A DNA stretch of 64,000 bases from Luteimonas fraxinea (GCF_021233355.1 NZ_CP089507.1:2729001-2793000); one strand, 5' to 3'. Numbered from the stretch's first letter, positions 36,761-46,011 are shown. The notes: generated by a model from the sequence alone, not told the origin. Numbers and translations: made by a program.

Positions 36761-36871
36761 CGTCATTCCGGCGAAAGCCGGAATCCAGTGACGTCCGCTT
36801 GCTACCCACCCTGCGCGCGGGTCAATACGAAATGTATTAGGCGCTGGATTCCGGCTTTCGCCGGAATGACG
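36761..36871. repeat. REPIN-like inverted pair (copy 2)
   Basis: Left arm 36761-36788 and right arm 36844-36871 are exact reverse complements of each other (28 bases each), each built on the palindrome 'ttccggcgaaagccggaa', and are 55 bases apart. It lies between a TonB receptor and the permease. It is the same family as 31046-31132. Confidence 0.8.
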
Positions 36872-36944
36872 CTTCAATTGATATCCCGAGGCGCGTCGTC
36901 GGCTGCAAGTCCGGCGACTTCTGAAAACAGTTTCAAGGACCGCT

Positions 36945-38564
36945 ATGTCTTCTGCGCCGAATCCCGCACGCGCTTCGCACGCATCGCCCCGCTGGTTCGT
37001 CCCCGGCGACATCAACGGCTTCTTCGGCCTCGTCGTCGACAATTTGTCCATCCTCGGTTTCATCGCCGCGGCGCTGGTCGGGATCTTCGGGGTGCCGGCC
37101 GACATCGTGTTCGGGCGCATGTTTCCGGGCACGGCGTTCGGCGTGCTGGTCGGCAACCTGATGTACACGTGGATGGCGCGGCGCCTCGCGCAGCGCACCG
37201 GCCGCAGCGATGTCACCGCGATGCCACTCGGCCTCGATGCGCCGACCAGCATCGGCATGGCGCTGCTGGTGCTCGGGCCCGCGTTCGTCGCGTTCCGCCA
37301 GCAAGGTCTGGACGCGAACGCCGCCGGCATTGCGACCTGGCAGCTCGGCATGGCCTCGCTGGTGGTGATGGGCGTGCTGAAACTCGTGCTGTCGTTCGCC
37401 GGCGACTGGATCACCCGAGTCGTGCCGCGTGCGGCGCTGCTGGGTTCGATCGGTGGCGCGGCGCTGATGCTGCTCGGCTTTTTGCCGTTGATCGAAACGC
37501 TGCGGTCGCCGATCGCCGGCTTCGCGACGCTGGGCCTGCTGCTCTACGTGCTGGTCGCGCGCGGCCCGGTGCCGTTCCGCCTGCCCGGCGTGCCGTTCGC
37601 CTTGCTCGTCGGCCTCGCGTTGTACTACGGACTCGGTCTCGCCGGTCTGTCGCCGGGCTTCGCTTTGCCGGAGGCCAGCTGGCCGGCGCCCGCACTGCCG
37701 TGGCCGAATCTCGGCTTCGTCGACGGTCTGCCGGCGACGCTGCCGTATCTCTCGCTGCTGCTGCCGTTCGGGCTGCTGATGGTGGTCGGCGGTATCAATG
37801 TCAGCGAGAGCGCGCGCGCGGCCGGTGACGACTACCGCACGCGCGACGTGCTGCTGGTCGAAGCGGTGTCGACGCTGGTCGCCGGCGTCTGCGGCGGCGT
37901 CGCGCAGACCACGCCCTACATCGGCCAGCCGGCCTACAAGCACATGGGCGCGCGCACCGGCTACACGCTGCTGACGGGTCTCTTCATCGGCATCGGCGGC
38001 ATGCTCGGCCTGGTGTCCGGTCTGGTGCAGTGGCTGCCGGTCGCGGTGCTCGCGCCGATCATCGTCTTCGTCGGCATCGACATCACCGTGCAGGCTTTCC
38101 ACAGCACGAAGCGCGAACACGCGATCGCGGTGTCGCTGGCGTTCCTGCCGGCGATCGCCTACCTGCTCAACATCAAGTTCGGCAATCCGGCGTGGATCGA
38201 TCCCGAGCGCATGGCTGCGCTGTATGCGCAGGTCGTTGCGGGTCACGGCCTGCCGGAGATGGCGACGATCGTCGTACTCGGCAATGGCTTCATCATTACC
38301 GCGATGCTCTGGGCGACCGCGCTGGTCGCGCTGGTCGACAAGCGGACCGGCGTCGCGGTCGCGACGCTGCTGGCGGCCGCGGTGGCCACGCTGTTCGGCG
38401 TGATCCACTCGGTCCATCCGACCGGCGCGCTGGTGTTGCCGTGGCAACTCGACGGCCTGCGCCAGGCGATCGCGTTCAACTTCGCGGCCGCGTATGCGGT
38501 ACTGGCGGCGCTGGTGGGCCTTCTGTCGCTGCAACGCCAGCGCAAGCCCGCGGTCCTCGACTGA
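36945..38564 (+). CDS. Nucleobase-type (xanthine/uracil permease-like) transporter
   Basis: 539 residues with about 12-14 transmembrane segments. It resembles the NCS2/AzgA permease superfamily: GDINGFFGLVVDNLSILGFI near 22-41, MPLGLDAPTSIGMAL, a conserved TTPYIGQPAYKHMGARTGYT in the middle and APIIVFVGIDITVQAF later. The substrate is not evident; uracil, xanthine or another nucleobase is the family default, but this branch is uncharacterised as far as I know. It lies between a TonB receptor and a DUF4166 gene, all on the plus strand. Confidence 0.75.
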   Translation: MSSAPNPARASHASPRWFVPGDINGFFGLVVDNLSILGFIAAALVGIFGVPADIVFGRMFPGTAFGVLVGNLMYTWMARRLAQRTGRSDVTAMPLGLDAPTSIGMALLVLGPAFVAFRQQGLDANAAGIATWQLGMASLVVMGVLKLVLSFAGDWITRVVPRAALLGSIGGAALMLLGFLPLIETLRSPIAGFATLGLLLYVLVARGPVPFRLPGVPFALLVGLALYYGLGLAGLSPGFALPEASWPAPALPWPNLGFVDGLPATLPYLSLLLPFGLLMVVGGINVSESARAAGDDYRTRDVLLVEAVSTLVAGVCGGVAQTTPYIGQPAYKHMGARTGYTLLTGLFIGIGGMLGLVSGLVQWLPVAVLAPIIVFVGIDITVQAFHSTKREHAIAVSLAFLPAIAYLLNIKFGNPAWIDPERMAALYAQVVAGHGLPEMATIVVLGNGFIITAMLWATALVALVDKRTGVAVATLLAAAVATLFGVIHSVHPTGALVLPWQLDGLRQAIAFNFAAAYAVLAALVGLLSLQRQRKPAVLD

Positions 38565-38618
38565 TCGAAGCGGGCGCGCAGGCGCTATCCTGCGCCGCCC
38601 GGATATGACCTGCGTGCG

Positions 38619-39176
38619 ATGACGCCGACCCTTTACCAGAACCTGCTCGGCGCTGCGTTTTTCCGTTTGCCCGACGCCTTGCGCGCGCTGCATGGCGTGC
38701 ACGGCACGGCGCGCTACAGCGGACAGGTCACTGTGGTACGTGGTACAGGGCTCTTGTCGCGGCTGTGCGCACGCCTTGCAGGCCTGCCGCGCGCGATGAC
38801 CGATGCACCGGTGACGGTGGATTTCGCCAGCGGGCCGAAGGGCGAGGTCTGGTCGCGCGTGTTCGGCACGCCGCCCAAGGCCTCGCGCATGCGCTCGCGC
38901 TTGTCGCATCGCGATGGCGAACTGCGCGAGCGGCTCGGCCCGGTGCAGTTCCGCTTCGTGCTGCACACTTGGGACGGCACGATCTTCTGGAACGTCGCCG
39001 GCGCACGCCTGCTCGGCGTGGTGCCGCTGCCGGCCGCGCTGTTCCGCGACGTGCGCTGCAACGAACGCGAGATCGACGGGCGCTACGCGTTCGAGGTCGA
39101 AGCCGCGCTTCCGCTCGTCGGTCAACTGGTGCGTTACCACGGCTGGCTGCTGCCGGACGACCCCGGCGCCGCGTGA
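38619..39176 (+). CDS. DUF4166 domain protein
   Basis: 185 residues, soluble. The pattern WSRVFGTPPKASRM, then LSHRDGELRERLGPVQFRF and GRYAFEVEAALPLVGQLVRYHGWL in the last third match DUF4166, a family often fused or adjacent to saccharopine dehydrogenase-like or epimerase proteins. Here it stands alone, 54 bases after the permease. The function is unknown. Confidence 0.75.
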   Translation: MTPTLYQNLLGAAFFRLPDALRALHGVHGTARYSGQVTVVRGTGLLSRLCARLAGLPRAMTDAPVTVDFASGPKGEVWSRVFGTPPKASRMRSRLSHRDGELRERLGPVQFRFVLHTWDGTIFWNVAGARLLGVVPLPAALFRDVRCNEREIDGRYAFEVEAALPLVGQLVRYHGWLLPDDPGAA

Positions 39177-39233
39177 CCGCGACCTTGCGGTGGCTTCGCC
39201 GATAATGGACGGCCCGTCTCAGGAACCCGTGCC

Positions 39234-39764
39234 ATGACCGCACAGACCCTCGCCGATCTCGCCAACGTCCCCGGCGTTGCGCCGCGCGACACCGCGACCC
39301 GCGATTTCGTGTTCAACCACACCATGCTGCGGGTCAAGGACCCGGTGGCCTCGCTCGACTTCTACACCCGTGTGCTCGGCTTCACCCTGGTGCGCAAGGC
39401 CGATTTCGAACAGGCGAAGTTCTCGCTGTTCTTCCTCGCACTGGTTGACGACACCGCCGGCATCCCGGACGACGAAGACGCCCGCCGCGAATGGCTCGCG
39501 CGCCAGCCCGGCGTGCTCGAACTCACCCACAACCACGGCACCGAATCGCAGGACGGCCCGGTCTATCACGACGGCAACAGCGACCCGCGCGGCTTCGGTC
39601 ATATCTGCGTGAGCGTTCCGGATGTACGCGCCGCCTGTGCGCGTTTCGAAGAGCTGGGTGTGACGTTCCAGAAGCGGCTGACCGACGGCACGATGAAGTC
39701 GATCGCCTTCATCAAGGATCCGGACGGCTACTGGGTGGAGATCATCCAGCCTGCGAAGCTCTGA
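39234..39764 (+). CDS. gloA: Lactoylglutathione lyase (glyoxalase I)
   Basis: 176 residues, long form. It converts the methylglyoxal-glutathione hemithioacetal to S-lactoylglutathione. Metal ligands at family positions are His29 (NHTMLRVKDP), Glu96 (LELTHNHGTE), His123 (GFGHICVSVPD) and Glu169 (DPDGYWVEII). The inserted loop at about 72-92 fits the larger human/Pseudomonas type, which usually prefers zinc. It stands alone, followed by the repeat region that separates it from convergent otsA. Confidence 0.95.
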   Translation: MTAQTLADLANVPGVAPRDTATRDFVFNHTMLRVKDPVASLDFYTRVLGFTLVRKADFEQAKFSLFFLALVDDTAGIPDDEDARREWLARQPGVLELTHNHGTESQDGPVYHDGNSDPRGFGHICVSVPDVRAACARFEELGVTFQKRLTDGTMKSIAFIKDPDGYWVEIIQPAKL

Positions 39765-40172
39765 TGTCGTTCGCTGCTGGCGGATGACGCGTTGGCCTCT
39801 CTCCCTCCGGGAGAGGGGGAGGACCATCGGCGGATGCCGGTGGTGGGGTGAGGGCAGGGGCTTTGCCGGTAATGCATTGGTTTTTTCAGATACCGCCAAA
39901 AGCGCCCTCACCCCAACCCCTCTCCCGGAGGGAGAGGGGCTCAGAGCGCGTGAGGCTCGGCACGTCGAGATCTACCCCGATGCACAACTCGCACGCAGCG
40001 AACTGGCACCTCTCCCTCCGGGAGAGGTCGACGCACGCAGTGCGTCGGGTGAGGGCTGAACGTCAGCAGCGACGCCTACGGATTCGCGGCATCGCGAACC
40101 AGACGATCAACCTTCGCGTGCGAGAAGCGATGGGTTTCGCTTCGCAATACCCTTCCTACGAAACGCGACGGC
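39765..40172. other. Gene-free repeat region between gloA and otsA
   Basis: 408 bases between convergent genes. They contain three copies of a short structured repeat and no credible gene. Confidence 0.7.
39796..40056. repeat. Three copies of 'ctctccctccgggagag' repeat
   Basis: Copies lie at 39796-39855, 39904-39940 (inverted) and 40009-40056. Each has a palindrome CTCTCCC/GGGAGAG and a conserved 'ggtgagggc' end. The middle copy is in opposite orientation. Each can form a hairpin and they may act as bidirectional terminators. A related copy begins at about 63963. Confidence 0.75.
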
Positions 40173-41546
40173 TCAGCCCCGCGTCGCCGCCAACCGCGAC
40201 AGAAAATCCTTTCGCCACGCATGGATGTCGTACTCGCGGATGCGGGTGATCATCGACTGCCAGCGCTCGCGTCTTGCCTCGCGTGGCATCGCCATCGCCG
40301 CGGCGATCGCATCGGCGACACCGTCGCTGTCGAAGGGGTTCACCAGCAGCGCGCCATCGAGTTCGCGCGCGGCACCGGCGAAGATCGACAGCACCAGCGC
40401 GCCGGGATCATCGCCATCCTGCGAGGCCACGTATTCCTTGGCGACCAGATTCATGCCGTCGCGCAGCGGAGTGACCAGCGCCATGCGCGACAGGCGGTAG
40501 AAACCGGTCAGCGCGGGATGCGGATACGTCCGGTTGACGTAGCGGACCGGTGTCCAGTCGGGCTCGGAATGCGCGCCGTTGATGTGGCCGGCGTACTGCT
40601 CCAGTTCACGGCGCAGCGTGCGGTAGCTGGCGACGCCGCCGCGCGAGACGGGCGCGATCTGCAGATACGTCATCTTGCCGCGCTGGTCGGCATGGCGTTC
40701 GAAAAAGCGCTGGATCGCGCGGAAGCGCTCCGGCAGGCCTTTCGAGTAGTCCAGCCGGTCGACGCCGATCGCCAGAGCGCGGCCGTTGAGGCTGGCATGC
40801 ATGCGCTTGGTCGTCGCACTGCGCGATGCGGTCTCGGCCAGGGACTCGATCACGCCGGCGTCGATACCGATCGGGAAGGCCGCTGCGCTGAAGCGACGGC
40901 CGTCGTGATCACGCAGATCGCCCTGGCCGGCGACCTGGCCGCCGCGGAACAGGCGGATGTAATCCTGGAAGCGCTCGAGATCGCGCTCGGTCTGGAAACC
41001 GACGAGGTCGTAGGACGACAACGCACCGAACGTCTTCTCGTGATGCGGCAGGCCGGCGACGATGTCTGCCGATGGAAACGGCACGTGCAGGAAGAAACCG
41101 ATGCGCGCGCGCACGCCACGCTTACGCAGCTCCTGCGCGAGCGGGAAGAGGTGATAGTCCTGCACCCAGACGATGTCGTCATCGCGCAGCTCCTTCGACA
41201 GCTTCTCGGCGAACAGCGCATTGACGCCGCGATAGGCGGCCTGGGTCAGCGCGTTGTAGTCGACGAGATCGAGTCGGAAATGCAGCAGCGGCCACAGCGT
41301 GCGGTTGGAGAAACCGTTGTAGTAGCCCTCGTAATCCTCGCGCGATAGATCGACTGTGAGGTACTCGATGCCGTCCGCCTGCTGGTGGTGCATCTCGCCC
41401 GAGTGCGCACGCGCGACCTTGCCGCTCCAGCCGAACCACAGGCCGCCGGTCTCCTTGAGCGCCGCGTCGAGCGCCGTCGCGAGGCCGCCGTTCTGGCTGG
41501 CGCCCGGCAGCGCGACACGATTGGAGACGACGACCAGGCGGCTCAT
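40173..41546 (-). CDS. otsA: Trehalose-6-phosphate synthase
   Basis: 457 residues. It joins UDP-glucose and glucose-6-phosphate (GT20). The N-terminus is LVVVSNRVALP. FFLHVPFPSADIV holds the conserved HxPFP, VDRLDYSKGLPERFRA is the donor-site motif, and PLRDGMNLVAKEYVASQ is the second-substrate loop. The start overlaps the end of the GH15 gene by four bases (ATGA), so otsB-GH15-otsA are translationally coupled, with otsA last. Confidence 0.97.
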   Translation of the reverse strand: MSRLVVVSNRVALPGASQNGGLATALDAALKETGGLWFGWSGKVARAHSGEMHHQQADGIEYLTVDLSREDYEGYYNGFSNRTLWPLLHFRLDLVDYNALTQAAYRGVNALFAEKLSKELRDDDIVWVQDYHLFPLAQELRKRGVRARIGFFLHVPFPSADIVAGLPHHEKTFGALSSYDLVGFQTERDLERFQDYIRLFRGGQVAGQGDLRDHDGRRFSAAAFPIGIDAGVIESLAETASRSATTKRMHASLNGRALAIGVDRLDYSKGLPERFRAIQRFFERHADQRGKMTYLQIAPVSRGGVASYRTLRRELEQYAGHINGAHSEPDWTPVRYVNRTYPHPALTGFYRLSRMALVTPLRDGMNLVAKEYVASQDGDDPGALVLSIFAGAARELDGALLVNPFDSDGVADAIAAAMAMPREARRERWQSMITRIREYDIHAWRKDFLSRLAATRG

Positions 41547-43333
41547 GCCGCTTCCTGCCAGGACCGCGACAGGCGCATCGCCGCCATGATCAGACCGACA
41601 TGCGAATACGTCTGCGGGAAGTTGCCCCAGGCCTCGCCGGTTTCGAACGACAGGTCTTCGGAGAGCAGGCCGAGATGGTTGCGGCGCGACAGCAGGGTCT
41701 CGAACAGCTGCCGCGCCTCGTGCGTGCGGCCGATCGACGCCAGCGCGTCGATGTACCAGAACGTGCAGATCGTGAAGCTGGTCTCCGGCGTGCCGAAGTC
41801 ATCGGGCGTGACATAGCGGAACAGGCCGTCGCCATGGCGCAGCGACTGGCCGATCGCCTCGACCGTGCCGATGAAGCGCGGGTCTTCCGGCGTCACGAAG
41901 CCGAGATCGGCGAGCAGCAGCAGCGAGGCGTCGAGCCGGTCGCCACCGAAGGCATCGGCGAAGTGGCCGAGCTCGGCATTCCATGCTTCACCGAGAATCC
42001 GTTCGCGCATGCCCTCGGCGCGTTCGCGCCAATAGCCGATGCGGTCGTCGATGCCGAGCTGCCCGGCGATCCGCGCGAGCCGGTCGCAGGCCGCCCAGCA
42101 CATCACGGCCGAGTAGGTGTGCACGTGTGCCTTGCCGCGGAATTCCCAGAGGCCGGCGTCGGGCTGATCAAAGAGCTTGAACGCAAGTTCGCCCAGCGGT
42201 TCGAGCTTGCGGAACGTCGCCTCGTCGCCGCGGTGCTCCAGCCGGCGATCGAAGAACAGTTGCGTGGACGCGAGCACCACGCTGCCGTAGGTGTCGTGCT
42301 GACGCTGCACGTAGGCGAGATTGCCGCGACGCACCGGGCCCATGCCGCGATAGCCTGCCAGCGCCGGCATCGTTTCCTCGGTGAGCGTGTGTTCGAAGCC
42401 GATGCCGTACAGCGGCTGCATGTCGCCGTCGTCGCTGACGGTGAGGTTGAAGATGTAGCGGATGTACTCCTCCATCGTGCGCGTCGCGCCGAGCCGGTTG
42501 AGCGCGCGCACCACGAACGCCGAGTCGCGCATCCAGCAATAGCGGTAGTCCCAGTTGCGCTCGGTGTCGGCGGCCTCGGGAATCGACGTGGTCATCGCCG
42601 CGATGATGCCGCCGCTGTCCTCGTACTGGCACAGCTTCAGCGTGATCGCGCTGCGGATGACGGCTTCCTGGAAGTCGAGCGGGATCGACAGGTAACGCAC
42701 CCATTCGCGCCAATAATTCGTCGTGCGGTGGATCGCGTCGCGCACGAATTCCGGCAATGGCTGGGTCACGGTCTCGTCGGGGCCGAGCAGGAAGTGCAGG
42801 TCGCGATCGAGCACGAACGGCAGGCCGTCGCGCAGCAGGCGGATCGGCAGATCGGTGGTCGCGCGCAGCGTGAAACCGGGCAGCACGTAGCGGATGTGGT
42901 TGCTGCCCCAGGTGCTGTCGGGCACGCGCGCGCCCCAGTCGGCCAGCGGACGCAACAGCACGCGGATACGCGGGCTGCCCGAGAGCAGACGCACGCGTCG
43001 CATCAGCATCACCGGACGGTAGAAGCGGTCGTGCTGGCGCCAGCGCGGCGCGAAATCGGTGATCTCAAGCGACGCGCCATGGCGGTCGTACAGCACGGTG
43101 CGCAGGATCGCAGTGTTCTCGACGTAGCTTTGCTCGCTGCGTTCGAAGTCGTCGAGTTCGATCGACCAGTCGCCGTGACCGTCCTTCGGCGACAGCAGCG
43201 CGCAGAACGCGGGATCGCCATCGAACGCCGGCAGGCAGGACCACACCAGACGCGCATTGCGGTCGAACAGCGCACCGAAGCTGCCGTTGCCGACGAGGCC
43301 GAGATCGAGGCTGGGAGCGAGCGGTTGGGTCAT
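41543..43333 (-). CDS. Glycoside hydrolase family 15 protein (glucoamylase/trehalase-like)
   Basis: 596 residues. It has an N-terminal beta-sandwich-like region (1-230) and an (alpha/alpha)6 domain opening NWDYRYCWMRDSAFVVRAL and containing GIGFEHTLTEETMPALAGYRGMGPVR in segments 340-365. Some GH15 members in actinobacteria are trehalases rather than glucoamylases, so co-translation with trehalose genes suggests trehalose turnover, but a maltooligosaccharide activity is equally open. There is no signal peptide, so the enzyme is cytoplasmic. The ATG at 43333 overlaps the otsB stop by four bases. Confidence 0.88.
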   Translation of the reverse strand: MTQPLAPSLDLGLVGNGSFGALFDRNARLVWSCLPAFDGDPAFCALLSPKDGHGDWSIELDDFERSEQSYVENTAILRTVLYDRHGASLEITDFAPRWRQHDRFYRPVMLMRRVRLLSGSPRIRVLLRPLADWGARVPDSTWGSNHIRYVLPGFTLRATTDLPIRLLRDGLPFVLDRDLHFLLGPDETVTQPLPEFVRDAIHRTTNYWREWVRYLSIPLDFQEAVIRSAITLKLCQYEDSGGIIAAMTTSIPEAADTERNWDYRYCWMRDSAFVVRALNRLGATRTMEEYIRYIFNLTVSDDGDMQPLYGIGFEHTLTEETMPALAGYRGMGPVRRGNLAYVQRQHDTYGSVVLASTQLFFDRRLEHRGDEATFRKLEPLGELAFKLFDQPDAGLWEFRGKAHVHTYSAVMCWAACDRLARIAGQLGIDDRIGYWRERAEGMRERILGEAWNAELGHFADAFGGDRLDASLLLLADLGFVTPEDPRFIGTVEAIGQSLRHGDGLFRYVTPDDFGTPETSFTICTFWYIDALASIGRTHEARQLFETLLSRRNHLGLLSEDLSFETGEAWGNFPQTYSHVGLIMAAMRLSRSWQEAA

Positions 43334-44145
43334 CGGGAACTCTCCGGATTCGGGTCTGCAGGCACGCCGAGCCACGCGTGGATCGCAGCGGGATCGGGCA
43401 GACGGAAACGGGCGGCACTGCCGGCGCGATCGCCGACCAGCACGCTGATGCCGCCATGGGCGTTGACGGCCGAGAAGCCGGGCTCGTCGGTGAGATCGTC
43501 GCCGGCGAACACCGGCACGCGACCTTTGAACGGCGCTTCATCGAGGAACGCGAGAATCGCGCTGCCCTTGTCGGCGTGGCGCGGGCGCAGTTCGATGACG
43601 TGGTCGCCAGGCTGCAACTGGTAGTCGGGCAATCCACTGAGCGCACCGGCCGCGAATGCGCGCAGCGCGAGTTCGGCCGCGGCCTTGCGCTCGGGCGCGA
43701 CCATCCGCCAGTGCAGACCGAGCGCCGCGCCTTTGTCTTCGACCAGCGCGCCGGGATGCGCGTCGATCAGCGCGATCGCCGCGTCGCGTGCGCGCACCAG
43801 CGCGGGCGGCACGTCGCCGGCGGTGCCGGTGTGGCCGAGACGTCGTCGCTCCACGCCATGCAGGCCGGCAGCCGCGAACATCTGCGGCGCGAACAACTGG
43901 TCGAGCGTGGCGAGGTTGCGACCGCTGACCAGCGCCAGCGCGCCACCCAGTGCCTGCTGCAACACCGTCAGTCGTGCAAGCAGCGCAGATGGAACTTCGA
44001 CCGCGTCAGGGCGCGGCGCGAACGGCAACAGGCAGCCGTCGACATCGAGAAACAACGCCGCGTTCGCCGGCAGCGTGGGCGGCGGGGGCAGCGCGGTCGC
44101 GGCCGGCGTCAGGAAGGGTGGGGTGGCTTCCGGTGATTGGCGCAT
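43330..44145 (-). CDS. otsB: Trehalose-6-phosphate phosphatase
   Basis: 271 residues. This HAD-superfamily enzyme dephosphorylates trehalose-6-phosphate. The nucleophile motif DVDGCLLPF is at about residues 35-43; VSGRNLATLDQLF and the late FAGDDLTDEPGF (motif IV Asp pair) follow. The start chosen at MRQSPEATPP omits 29 residues of open frame that overlap the divergent gene region. It is first in the operon, with a four-base overlap into the GH15 gene. Osmotic and stress induction is usual for ots genes but no promoter was identified. Confidence 0.95.
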   Translation of the reverse strand: MRQSPEATPPFLTPAATALPPPPTLPANAALFLDVDGCLLPFAPRPDAVEVPSALLARLTVLQQALGGALALVSGRNLATLDQLFAPQMFAAAGLHGVERRRLGHTGTAGDVPPALVRARDAAIALIDAHPGALVEDKGAALGLHWRMVAPERKAAAELALRAFAAGALSGLPDYQLQPGDHVIELRPRHADKGSAILAFLDEAPFKGRVPVFAGDDLTDEPGFSAVNAHGGISVLVGDRAGSAARFRLPDPAAIHAWLGVPADPNPESSR

Positions 44146-44179
44146 TGCAGCATCATGGCCACGCGTCCGGAAAACCGAT

Positions 44180-44614
44180 GTGAACCCTGCCAGCCCACAC
44201 GCGTCATCCACTGCACCGCACGATGGCCCCATCGTCGTGTTCGACGGCGTCTGCGCGCTGTGCAGCGGGTGGGTGCACTTCCTGCTGCGCCATGATCACC
44301 GTGCCGGTTTCCGCTTTGCCGCGATGCAGGACCGCGTGGGCCGCGACCTGCTGGTCGCGCACGGAATCGATCCGGACGATCCGGTCTCGTTCCTGCTGGT
44401 CGACGGCGATGCCGGCTGGCACGACAGCGATGGCGTGATCGAAGTGCTGCGGCGGCTTGGTGGCGTGTGGCGCGTTGCGGGTGCTCTGCGCGTCGTGCCG
44501 CGCGCGTTGCGCGATCCGGCCTATCGCCTGCTTGCGCGCAACCGGTATCGCATGTTCGGCCGTCGGGAGACGTGTATGGTGCCGCCTGCTGAAGTGCGGG
44601 CACGGTTTCTGTAG
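44180..44614 (+). CDS. DCC-family thiol-disulfide oxidoreductase-like protein (DUF393)
   Basis: 144 residues from a GTG start 34 bases from otsB. The family hallmark DGVCALCSGW gives the CxxC thiol pair near residue 23-26, with RFAAMQDRVGRDLL and FLLVDGDAGWHDSDGV downstream as in other DCC proteins. The family is small and its true role is unclear. The N-terminal 15 residues are low-complexity, so the exact start is uncertain. Confidence 0.8.
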   Translation: MNPASPHASSTAPHDGPIVVFDGVCALCSGWVHFLLRHDHRAGFRFAAMQDRVGRDLLVAHGIDPDDPVSFLLVDGDAGWHDSDGVIEVLRRLGGVWRVAGALRVVPRALRDPAYRLLARNRYRMFGRRETCMVPPAEVRARFL

Positions 44615-44703
44615 GCCAAGGCTGCTGGAACCTGTCAGACCAGGCTGGCGGGACTGCCGCATCATCGTCTGCTCGCGGCGGAAGTCGGGTAGTGCATGCG
44701 TGA

Positions 44704-45144
44704 TCAGTACGGCAACCACGCACTTGCATAGGGCCCTCCGCAGGCCGCGGCACGCGCGTGGTTAATCGTGTCGTCGGGCAGCCCGCCACCCGAGCCGCCA
44801 CCCAGCGTGACGCGATCGCCGTCGAAGGCCGTGCGCCCTTCGGAATCCATGACACCCCGGCGTCCATCGCGCACGACCGCCACATAGTCATGCGGCCAGA
44901 TCAGAGTGGTCCCGCCGTCGCGTTGCTGCGGGGTCACGATCCGGAAACAACCGTCGCGCCAGACGAGTCGCCCGGTCTTCGAACCCGTCAGGTAGATCAC
45001 GTCCATGCCGGCTGATGGCGGCGCAGACCGGATCAGGCCTTCCGGATCCGTTGCTCCATCGGGTCCATGCGCGCAGGCGCCGACCAGAACCAGGAGCGAG
45101 AGCAGCACTGCATGTCTCGCCGTCGTCTGCCATCCCCGTCGCAT
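44704..45144 (-). CDS. Putative lipoprotein of unknown function
   Basis: 146 residues. The start is decided by a strong GGAGG seven bases before the ATG at 45144. The hydrophobic stretch HAVLLSLLVLVGAC predicts lipidation at Cys24. The mature part is short and has no domain I can name; it includes PHDYVAVVRDGRRGVMDSEGR and ends GGPYASAWLPY. It lies 35 bases downstream of the glutathione transferase on the same strand. Confidence 0.65.
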   Translation of the reverse strand: MRRGWQTTARHAVLLSLLVLVGACAHGPDGATDPEGLIRSAPPSAGMDVIYLTGSKTGRLVWRDGCFRIVTPQQRDGGTTLIWPHDYVAVVRDGRRGVMDSEGRTAFDGDRVTLGGGSGGGLPDDTINHARAAACGGPYASAWLPY

Positions 45145-45179
45145 TGAACATCCTCCATGTCGGCGCATTGCGAGTTGCC

Positions 45180-45899
45180 TCAGGCGTCGTCTGTAATCCC
45201 ACCATCCAGCTCCGGGTAATGCCGGAAGATCCCGTTGGTGTTGAACGCCAGCCGGCGCTCCGATGCGAGATACGCGGCGATGTTGGGCCGCGCCGCAATC
45301 CGCGCTTCCAGCGCACGCAGCTGTGGAATCTTCGGTGCAAGCGCCTGCATCGCGTTCGGATACGCGTAGTCGAGCCCGCGCACGATCTGGAACAGCGACA
45401 GGTCGACATACGAATGCGCACCCAGCGCATGCCCGTTGCCGCGATCGACCACCTGTTCGAAGTAGCCAAGAAACTTCGGCAACCGATGCTGGCGCAGATC
45501 AGCCGCGCGTCGCTTTGCGGGGTCCTTCTGGTCTTCGTAGTACTCCGCGCTGGCGATCGGGTGGTGGCTGTCGTGGATCTCGGTCACGAAGTCGGCGATC
45601 GTGAGCTGCAGTTGCAGCGCCTGCAGCCGCGCGGCTTCGCCTTCGGGCACGAGGTCCAGCCGGGGGCCGAGGAAGTGCAGGATATTGGCGACCTGGGCGA
45701 CGACGAGATCGCCCGATGTCAGGAAGGGCGGCGCGAACGGGTGGGCGCCCTTGCGGTCGCCTTCGAGGAAGGGCTGCATCGCGTCGTCGCCGTCCACCCG
45801 GGCCACGTCGGTGTAGTCGGCGCCGGCGTCCTCCAGCGCGAGCCGCACGAACTCGCCGCGGCCCTGGATGCCGGTCCAGTAATAGAGCTGGTAGGTCAT
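45180..45899 (-). CDS. Glutathione S-transferase family protein
   Basis: 239 residues. The N-terminal thioredoxin-like half begins MTYQLYYWTGIQGRGEFVRLAL, where the early Tyr fits the catalytic position, and the helical C-terminal half has HALGAHSYVDLSLFQIVRGL and ARIAARPNIAAYLAS. It resembles the sigma-like/unclassified bacterial group. Substrates are unknown. It diverges from clpB across 188 bases. Confidence 0.85.
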   Translation of the reverse strand: MTYQLYYWTGIQGRGEFVRLALEDAGADYTDVARVDGDDAMQPFLEGDRKGAHPFAPPFLTSGDLVVAQVANILHFLGPRLDLVPEGEAARLQALQLQLTIADFVTEIHDSHHPIASAEYYEDQKDPAKRRAADLRQHRLPKFLGYFEQVVDRGNGHALGAHSYVDLSLFQIVRGLDYAYPNAMQALAPKIPQLRALEARIAARPNIAAYLASERRLAFNTNGIFRHYPELDGGITDDA

Positions 45900-46011
45900 G
45901 CGCGGCTCCACGAGAGGAAAGGCAGCCACCGTAGGGCCGCCCGCGCAAGCAGCGGGTGAGGGCGGCGGCAGGATTCCGTCAAGGCCGGGACGCCGGCCCG
46001 GCCCCGACCCG

